Shown here: positions 54,891 to 61,411 of the stretch, in pieces | How the letters are laid out: each line of letters begins with the position of its first letter | Numbering within the stretch: the stretch's first letter is position 1 | Source of the DNA: Paenibacillus sp. UNC451MF | GTDB taxonomy: Bacteria; Bacillota; Bacilli; Paenibacillales; NBRC-103111 | Direction of reading: 5' to 3' | NCBI RefSeq assembly: GCF_000686845.1 | Contig: NZ_JMLS01000033.1 | Coordinates: 1 to 61,411 of the forward strand | DNA length: 61,411 nt | Translations under genes and position numbers: made by a program | The notes under the pieces: model-generated | What the model was told of the DNA's origin: nothing | The model's input: only the letters and a program-made list of their open reading frames with translations | Database searches by the model: none

Positions 54891-55768
54891 TGAACATCTA
54901 CGTCAATGGAAGCATAATAACGGAAGAAAAGGCCGTGGTCTCGGTATACGATCACGGTTTTCTTTACGGCATCGGGCTATTTGAAACGTTCCGTACCTAT
55001 GGAGGACAGCCGTTCCTTCTAAGGGAGCATCAAGAGCGATTGATAGCTGGCTGTGAGCAGTTGGGGATAGATTACCGGCCAGAAGCGGGAGAATGGGAAG
55101 GCCTTGTTAAAGCATTGTTAGAAGCTAACGGGCTTACCGATGCCTACTTTCGCTTTACTGTTACAGCTGGAGAAGATTTACTCGGCCTTCCGGTGGGGGA
55201 TTATGGGAAGCCGCAAATGATAGTCTACGTTAAGGGACTGCCTTCTCGAGACGAGGAACTGTACCGGAAGGGAAAGCCGCTGCAGCTGCTGGCTACCCCT
55301 CGAAACACGCCGGAGGGGAATGTAAGATTCAAATCGCTCCATTATATGAATAATATATTGGCGAAGCGAGAGCTCCGACAATATGCGTGGGCAACCGGGG
55401 CTGAGGGGCTGCAGACCGATCGAAACGGCTTCCTTGCTGAGGGGATCGTAAGCAACCTTTTCTTCATTAAGAACGATCGACTGCATACCCCTTCGCTCGA
55501 TACAGGGATATTGCCCGGCATTACAAGAGCTTTTGTTATGGAATTGGCGAAGAAATGCGGAATGGAATTGGAAGAAGGTCATTACCGGTGGGACGATTTA
55601 CGGATGGCCGACGAAGTGTTCATTACCAATTCTATTCAAGAAATGGTTCCTATTACGACACTTTACGATTTGTCAGGTAACTCCTATAGAGTTAACGAAG
55701 GAATGGCTGGTCAACTAACAAGCAAGCTCATACTATTGTACGGAAATCACACAATAACTCGGAAGTGA
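54890..55768 (+). CDS. pabC: Aminodeoxychorismate lyase
   Basis: 292 residues. PLP fold-type IV enzyme that splits aminodeoxychorismate into p-aminobenzoate and pyruvate. PLP lysine in FKSLHYMNNILAK (about 145-157), VYDHGFLYGIGLFETFRTY (about 19-37), GILPGITRAFVMELA (about 208-222). GTG start in the overlap TAGTG with pabA. Spacing of 12 bases to folP. Confidence 0.92.
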   Translation: MNIYVNGSIITEEKAVVSVYDHGFLYGIGLFETFRTYGGQPFLLREHQERLIAGCEQLGIDYRPEAGEWEGLVKALLEANGLTDAYFRFTVTAGEDLLGLPVGDYGKPQMIVYVKGLPSRDEELYRKGKPLQLLATPRNTPEGNVRFKSLHYMNNILAKRELRQYAWATGAEGLQTDRNGFLAEGIVSNLFFIKNDRLHTPSLDTGILPGITRAFVMELAKKCGMELEEGHYRWDDLRMADEVFITNSIQEMVPITTLYDLSGNSYRVNEGMAGQLTSKLILLYGNHTITRK

Positions 55769-55780
55769 CGGTGAACGCTC

Positions 55781-56644
55781 ATGTCGAAATCAGTCAATGA
55801 GCAGCAGCCTTTTATAGACTGCCGCGGCATCTCTTTGGATGTATATAATGAAACGGTCATTATGGGGATTTTGAACGTAACTCCAGACTCCTTTTCAGAC
55901 GGGGGCCGATATAACAATCTCTTCTCAGCCGTAGAGCGTGCCAAGCAAATGATTGCAGAGGGTGCCGGAATCATTGATATCGGGGGGGAATCAACCCGTC
56001 CTGGAGCGGAATTGGTTACATTGGAGCAAGAGCTGGGACGGGTTATTCCGGCTATCCGCGCGTTGAAAGAAGCGGGAATTCAAGTTCCCATTTCCATCGA
56101 TACCTATAAGGCAGAGGTAGCGAGGCAAGCATTGGAGGCAGGGGCACATATATTGAACGATATCTGGGGTCTGAAAAAAGACCTTGAAATGGCCAAGCTT
56201 GCCGCTGATTACGGCTGCCCTATCGTTATCATGCATAATCGCGAGGAGGCGGTGTATGATAACTTCATTCATGATACAATCCAGGATTTACTGGAAAGCA
56301 TCCGTATAGCACATGATGCAGGCGTCAAGGACCATCAAATTATTTTGGACCCGGGAATAGGGTTTGCGAAATCTTACGAGCAGAATTTACAGCTGATGAA
56401 TGAGCTTCATCAAATTGTGGCTTTAGGATACCCAGTGCTGCTGGGAACCTCCCGGAAAACCATGATTCGAACCGCTTTGCAGCTTCCTGCAAATGATGTA
56501 ATAGAAGGAACGGCTGCAACCGTAGCGATGGGTATTGCACAAGGCTGTCGAATTATGCGAGTCCATGATGTTAAACCAATGAAGCGAGTTGCTGTCATGG
56601 CTGATACCATCATCAAGCACCGGCTGCCTGCTGAGAACGTGTAG
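55781..56644 (+). CDS. folP: Dihydropteroate synthase
   Basis: 287 residues. Joins p-aminobenzoate to the pterin diphosphate; target of sulphonamides (sul in B. subtilis). Motifs: GILNVTPDSFSDGG (about 29-42), IDIGGESTRPGA (about 66-77), ILDPGIGFAKS (about 187-197) and LLGTSRKTMI (about 220-229). ATG with AGTGACGGTGA upstream. Continues the folate operon. Confidence 0.96.
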   Translation: MSKSVNEQQPFIDCRGISLDVYNETVIMGILNVTPDSFSDGGRYNNLFSAVERAKQMIAEGAGIIDIGGESTRPGAELVTLEQELGRVIPAIRALKEAGIQVPISIDTYKAEVARQALEAGAHILNDIWGLKKDLEMAKLAADYGCPIVIMHNREEAVYDNFIHDTIQDLLESIRIAHDAGVKDHQIILDPGIGFAKSYEQNLQLMNELHQIVALGYPVLLGTSRKTMIRTALQLPANDVIEGTAATVAMGIAQGCRIMRVHDVKPMKRVAVMADTIIKHRLPAENV

Positions 56645-56663
56645 AGAAGGGAAGTGTTGCAAA

Positions 56664-57026
56664 TTGGATAAAATCGTTATGAACGGCATGCAATTTTACG
56701 GCTACCACGGCGTATTTCCTGAAGAGAATAAGTTAGGCCAACGCTACCAGGTAGATGTTGAGATGCATCTGCCTTTGGATAAACCGGGAGCCTCCGATCA
56801 CCTCGAAGACACGATTAACTATGCAGAAGCATATGAAATTGTTAAAAACATTGTAGAGAAGGAAACCTTCAAGCTGATTGAAGCTTTAGCCGAGCAGGTT
56901 GCATCTAAGCTCCTTCAAACTTATACTAGTATAAATGAAATTACTGTACGCGTACTGAAGCCGCATCCTCCGGTTGCGATCTTTTTTGAAGGCGTAGCAG
57001 TTGAAATTCACAGAAAGCGGGCATAA
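56664..57026 (+). CDS. folB: Dihydroneopterin aldolase
   Basis: 120 residues, family length. Cleaves dihydroneopterin to hydroxymethyl-dihydropterin. Motifs: GMQFYGYHGVFPEENKLGQRYQVDVE (split over 8-33), DTINYAEAYEIVK (about 51-63), KLIEALAEQVA and VRVLKPHPP (about 96-104). Start TTG 56664 (MDKIVMNGMQ), with AGAAGGGAAG 11 bases upstream. 20 bases after folP. Confidence 0.94.
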   Translation: MDKIVMNGMQFYGYHGVFPEENKLGQRYQVDVEMHLPLDKPGASDHLEDTINYAEAYEIVKNIVEKETFKLIEALAEQVASKLLQTYTSINEITVRVLKPHPPVAIFFEGVAVEIHRKRA

Positions 57027-57030
57027 GTTC

Positions 57031-57537
57031 ATGGGCTCACAGCCTTCACATTACGCATACATTGCGTTAGGCTCCAATATGGGGGACAGAGAACGTTTGC
57101 TGCTGGAAGCGATTCGCCTTCTTGCAGAGCACGAATCTATAGAGGTTATCGGCTGTTCCGGTATTTACGAAACGGAGCCTGTGGGCTACGTAGACCAGGC
57201 GGCTTTTCTTAATATGGTGATTGAGATGCAGACATCGCTTGAGGCAATGGAGCTGCTTAAGGTTATGCAGCATATTGAACTGAGCCTCGGGCGAACGCGC
57301 GAGCTGCGTTGGGGACCAAGAACAATCGATCTGGATATGCTGTTGTACGATGATGTGAAGCAGGACGATCCAACGCTCATCCTTCCTCATCCAAGAATGC
57401 TGGAACGAGCCTTTGTCCTTGTGCCTTTGGTCGAGGTCATGCAAGCGCGCCGTGTGCAGCGGGCTGCCGAATGGGCAGCGCATCTAGAGAAGCTGGAGGG
57501 AAAGGAAGGCGTTACCTTATGGAGAAAAATGCAATAG
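57031..57537 (+). CDS. folK: 2-amino-4-hydroxy-6-hydroxymethyl-dihydropteridine pyrophosphokinase
   Basis: 168 residues. Transfers pyrophosphate to the pterin before FolP. Motifs: YIALGSNMGDRERLLLEA (about 10-27), YETEPVGYVDQAAFLNMV (about 46-63), and RWGPRTIDLDMLLYDD (about 92-107) carrying the metal aspartates. I take ATG 57031; a TTG at 57001 would overlap folB and has no better site. Its end overlaps the next gene by 19 bases. Confidence 0.94.
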   Translation: MGSQPSHYAYIALGSNMGDRERLLLEAIRLLAEHESIEVIGCSGIYETEPVGYVDQAAFLNMVIEMQTSLEAMELLKVMQHIELSLGRTRELRWGPRTIDLDMLLYDDVKQDDPTLILPHPRMLERAFVLVPLVEVMQARRVQRAAEWAAHLEKLEGKEGVTLWRKMQ

Positions 57538-57728
57538 CTCAGCGCATTCGCGCTTTTCGTAAGCTAAAGGGCTTTACCCAAAATGAATTGGCCGATCAAT
57601 TGGATGTATCCATTGCCATACTTGGTGCCATCGAACGTGGAACACGCAAGCCTGACCCCAAAATTATCCGAAAAATTTCCGAGGTGCTCGGAATCGATCC
57701 GGAAGAATTACTGCCTACAGCAAAATAA
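57519..57728 (+). CDS. yazB: Helix-turn-helix protein YazB (XRE family)
   Basis: 69 residues. One XRE-type HTH: AQRIRAFRKLKGFTQNELADQLDVSIAILGAIERG spans about residues 7-41, close to B. subtilis YazB at the same spot. Likely binds DNA; no target is known. ATG with AAAGGAAGG 9 bases upstream, inside folK. Followed by dusB after 27 bases. Confidence 0.88.
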   Translation: MEKNAIAQRIRAFRKLKGFTQNELADQLDVSIAILGAIERGTRKPDPKIIRKISEVLGIDPEELLPTAK

Positions 57729-57755
57729 GCGAAAGAGCGAAAGGAGGGAATTAAC

Positions 57756-58775
57756 ATGTTGAAAATAGGAAATGTAGAGGCACCGAACCAAGTTGTGCTG
57801 GCTCCTATGGCTGGAGTGTGCAACCCGGCGTTTCGTTTGATTGCCAAGGAGTTTGGCTGCGGACTTGTATGTGCCGAGATGGTTAGCGATAAAGCGATTT
57901 TGCACGGTAACCATCGCACGATGGAAATGCTGTTCGTGGATGATCGCGAGAAGCCGCTTAGTCTGCAAATTTTTGGTGGGGATACGGAATCTTTGGTTGA
58001 AGCAGCCAAATATGTAGACCAACATACGAATGCGGATATTATAGATATCAACATGGGTTGTCCTGTTCCCAAAATAACTAAATGCGATGCGGGAGCTCGT
58101 TGGCTTCTAGATCCGCCGAAAATTGAACAGATGATTTCTACCGTAGTCAAATCGGTCAGTAAACCCGTGACGGTGAAAATGCGGATCGGTTGGGACGATG
58201 AACACGTCTATGCTGTGCAAAATGCTAAAGCAGTAGAAAATGGCGGAGGCTCCGCAGTATCTGTCCATGGCCGTACTCGTGTACAAATGTATACAGGACA
58301 TGCCAACTGGGACATTATTAAGGAAGTTAAGGAATCGGTATCCATTCCTGTTATTGGAAACGGGGATGTGTGCACACCTGAAGACGCCAAACGGATGCTG
58401 GAGCAGACGGGTGTCGATGGCGTTATGATCGGTCGGGCAGCACTAGGCAATCCATGGATGCTGTACCGGACGATTCAATATTTGACGCACGGAGAGCTGC
58501 TTCCTGAACCATCAGGCCAGGAGAAAATGCGTATTGCGCTTCTTCATATGGATCGCTTGGTTGCCCTCAAGGGTGAGCATGTAGCCGTAAAGGAAATGCG
58601 GAAGCATTTGGCTTGGTATTTAAAAGGACTGGCTGGCGCGGCACGTGTCAAAGATGTAATTATGGAACAAACGAAGCGGGATGAAATGGCTCGTGTACTT
58701 GAGGAGTTTGTGTCTTCCATGGGGCAAGATTCGCAAACAGAAACCGCAATGGAAACGTCCGCAGCGGTTCAATAA
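57756..58775 (+). CDS. dusB: tRNA-dihydrouridine synthase
   Basis: 339 residues. FMN enzyme that reduces uridines in the tRNA D loop. Motifs: APMAGVCNPAFRLIAKE (about 17-33), NMGCPVPKITKCDAGA (about 98-113) with the catalytic cysteine, VSVHGRTR (about 168-175), GNGDV (about 199-203), and MIGRAALGNPW. ATG with AAAGGAGGG 9 bases upstream. End of the folate-yazB-dusB run. Confidence 0.95.
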   Translation: MLKIGNVEAPNQVVLAPMAGVCNPAFRLIAKEFGCGLVCAEMVSDKAILHGNHRTMEMLFVDDREKPLSLQIFGGDTESLVEAAKYVDQHTNADIIDINMGCPVPKITKCDAGARWLLDPPKIEQMISTVVKSVSKPVTVKMRIGWDDEHVYAVQNAKAVENGGGSAVSVHGRTRVQMYTGHANWDIIKEVKESVSIPVIGNGDVCTPEDAKRMLEQTGVDGVMIGRAALGNPWMLYRTIQYLTHGELLPEPSGQEKMRIALLHMDRLVALKGEHVAVKEMRKHLAWYLKGLAGAARVKDVIMEQTKRDEMARVLEEFVSSMGQDSQTETAMETSAAVQ

Positions 58776-58804
58776 ATCGTGTATTCTGAGGCATTTGGTT
58801 CAGA

Positions 58805-58833
58805 TTGACATTTGAATAGGGTTGCAATATAAT
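58805..58833 (+). promoter_or_regulatory. Consensus promoter of greA
   Basis: TTGACA (58805-58810) and TATAAT (58828-58833), 17-base spacer; perfect sigma-A consensus. The leader is about 125 bases. Confidence 0.88.
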
Positions 58834-58965
58834 CAGTCAATAGTCGTTCAGCAAACGGATCAGGCATCAGGATCTCGATCGTTAATATATTATTATAAGT
58901 GAATTCATAATCGAAGGAATCAGCTCGAAATATGAAAATCTTTCACATGACAGGAGATCGTTGCA

Positions 58966-59442
58966 ATGAGTGAAAAAGAAGTCATCCTGACTCAGGAAGG
59001 TTTAAAAAAGCTTGAGGAAGAGTTGGAGCATCTTAAATCCGTGAAGCGCCGTGAGGTTGCGGAACGTATCAAAGTAGCGATCGGTTACGGAGATATTAGT
59101 GAAAATTCCGAATATGAAGATGCTAAGAACGAGCAAGCGTTTATCGAGGGCAGAATCCTCACATTGGAGAAAATGCTTCGGAATGCTCGGATTATTAATA
59201 ATGAAGATGTCAACACAGATACAGTCAGTGTAGGTGCCATCGTCACACTGAAGGACTTGGAATTCGGTGATATCGTAGAATACAATATTGTAGGTACAGC
59301 GGAGTCAGATCCGTTTCAAAATAAAATTTCCAACGAAAGCCCTGTAGGAAAAGCCATTCTTGGCAAAACTAAAGGTTCTTTGGTTGACGTTAACGTACCT
59401 GCAGGCGTAATCCAGTACGAAATCATCGATATTAAGAAATAA
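58966..59442 (+). CDS. greA: Transcription elongation factor GreA
   Basis: 158 residues, the usual length. Rescues backtracked RNA polymerase by cleaving the transcript. N-terminal coiled coil (about 8-75) with the tip acidic pair in [18 protein letters not shown] (about 40-57), then a FKBP-like C-domain with [22 protein letters not shown] with CAGGAGA 10 bases upstream. Not at this locus in B. subtilis. Confidence 0.97.
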   Translation: MSEKEVILTQEGLKKLEEELEHLKSVKRREVAERIKVAIGYGDISENSEYEDAKNEQAFIEGRILTLEKMLRNARIINNEDVNTDTVSVGAIVTLKDLEFGDIVEYNIVGTAESDPFQNKISNESPVGKAILGKTKGSLVDVNVPAGVIQYEIIDIKK

Positions 59443-59483
59443 GATGGCTTTTATCTGGAGCTTATTGTAAAAATCGTCGATAG

Positions 59484-59507
59484 AAAGCTTCCTCTGGAAG
59501 CTTTTTT
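59484..59507 (+). terminator. Terminator after greA
   Basis: AAAGCTTCC, loop TCT, GGAAGCTTTT and further T. Confidence 0.88.
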
Positions 59508-59516
59508 AACGTATAG

Positions 59517-61043
<1,527 letters not shown>

Positions 61044-61066
61044 ATATCGAGTTTTAAGTACATGAT

Positions 61067-61106
61067 AAAACGTATCTTCCAGAAATGCTGGAAGATACGT
61101 TTTTTG
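61067..61106 (+). terminator. Terminator after lysS
   Basis: AAAACGTATCTTCCAG and CTGGAAGATACGTTTT pair perfectly around AAATG, followed by T run. Confidence 0.95.
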
Positions 61107-61142
61107 ATTTAAAACCGTGTTGAAAATAAATCAAAAAATAGT

Positions 61143-61279
61143 TTGCATTTCGTGTTGCGTTTTGGTATATTACTTTTTGTCGCTTTTGAGACTCTGCTGC
61201 AGTGCCGCTCACATTATCATCGAATGATGAAAATGATGAAAAAAAGTACTTGCAATTGAGTGGGCGAATGTGATATATT
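61143..61279 (+). promoter_or_regulatory. Tandem promoters of the next rRNA operon
   Basis: P1: TTGCAT (61143-61148) and TATATT (61166-61171), 17-base spacer. P2: TTGCAA (61250-61255) and TATATT (61274-61279), 18-base spacer. B. subtilis rRNA operons are also read from tandem promoters. Confidence 0.65.
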
Positions 61280-61411
61280 AATCAAGTCGCCGCTAAACAG
61301 GGTGACGATAAAAAACAAGAAATTGTCCTTTGAAAACTGAACAACGAGTGAATGTTTTAAAGAGAATGAAAATTCTCGCTAGCATTGAATTTTGAGCTTA
61401 AGACAAGCTCT
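61280..61411 (+). other. Pre-16S rRNA leader, start of an rRNA operon
   Basis: The sequence CCTTTGAAAACTGAACAACG (61327-61346) is the typical Bacillales leader upstream of 16S rRNA, and no 16S sequence is reached before the window ends. It marks the next rRNA operon, equivalent to rrnJ after lysS in B. subtilis. Confidence 0.8.

Overview
The window reads as one chromosomal block of a Gram-positive endospore former, most likely Paenibacillaceae (Paenibacillus or a close relative). The evidence is a dense set of sporulation genes (gin, yabG, sspF, spoVG, fin, spoVT, yabP, yabQ, spoIIE), strong AGGAGG-type ribosome sites, AbrB and Spo0A-type boxes, and B. subtilis-like gene order combined with insertions (nadABC after ftsH, hup before yabO, a foldase after mfd, greA before lysS) that I associate with Paenibacillus. 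The genus is inference; no species call is possible. The block is bounded by two rRNA operons: the 3' end of a 5S gene opens it and tandem rRNA promoters with a pre-16S leader close it. This matches the B. subtilis interval from rrnA-csfB to lysS-rrnJ.

Layout. 1-3.2 kb: 5S end, two poorly characterised membrane or secreted proteins, the sigma-G inhibitor gin and a PLP-dependent basic amino acid decarboxylase. 3.4-9.1 kb: replication and repair run tmk, darA (c-di-AMP receptor), yaaR, holB, ricT, yabA, yabB and rsmI. 9.1-12.1 kb: abrB on the minus strand, then an HD-domain phosphohydrolase (YwfO family) where B. subtilis has metS, then tatD. 12.1-14.0 kb: a c-di-AMP riboswitch with terminator ahead of the cell wall protein gene yabE. 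14.2-23.7 kb: rnmV, rsmA, yabG, veg, sspF, ispE, purR, ridA, spoVG, glmU, ctc, pth and fin; prs is absent from its usual place between glmU and ctc. 24-33.6 kb: mfd, a prsA-like lipoprotein, spoVT, yabM, mazG, hup and yabO. 34-42.4 kb: yabP, yabQ, divIC, yabR, tRNA-Met, spoIIE, yabS, yabT and tilS. 42.5-52.7 kb: hprT, ftsH, nadA-nadB-nadC, coaX, hslO, yacD and cysK. 52.7-58.8 kb: the folate operon pabB-pabA-pabC-folP-folB-folK, with yazB and dusB. 58.9-61.1 kb: greA and lysS.

Almost everything is on the plus strand, away from the origin-proximal rRNA operon; only abrB and one membrane protein face the other way. Regulation visible in the sequence links the genes to sporulation and second-messenger control: a Spo0A box just downstream of the abrB promoter, tandem Spo0A boxes ahead of the HD gene, a 21-bp-spaced promoter at spoIIE, a sigma-H promoter at spoVG, sigma-G promoters at sspF and perhaps spoVT, and both a protein receptor (DarA) and an RNA receptor for c-di-AMP.

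I did not find a clearly new multi-gene system. The observations most worth following are the replacement of metS by an HD phosphohydrolase with Spo0A boxes, the missing prs, a large imperfect hairpin between yabO and yabP, a possible coupled leader peptide in front of yabE, an AbrB with a four-cysteine C-terminus, and a very GC-rich 3' half in yabM.
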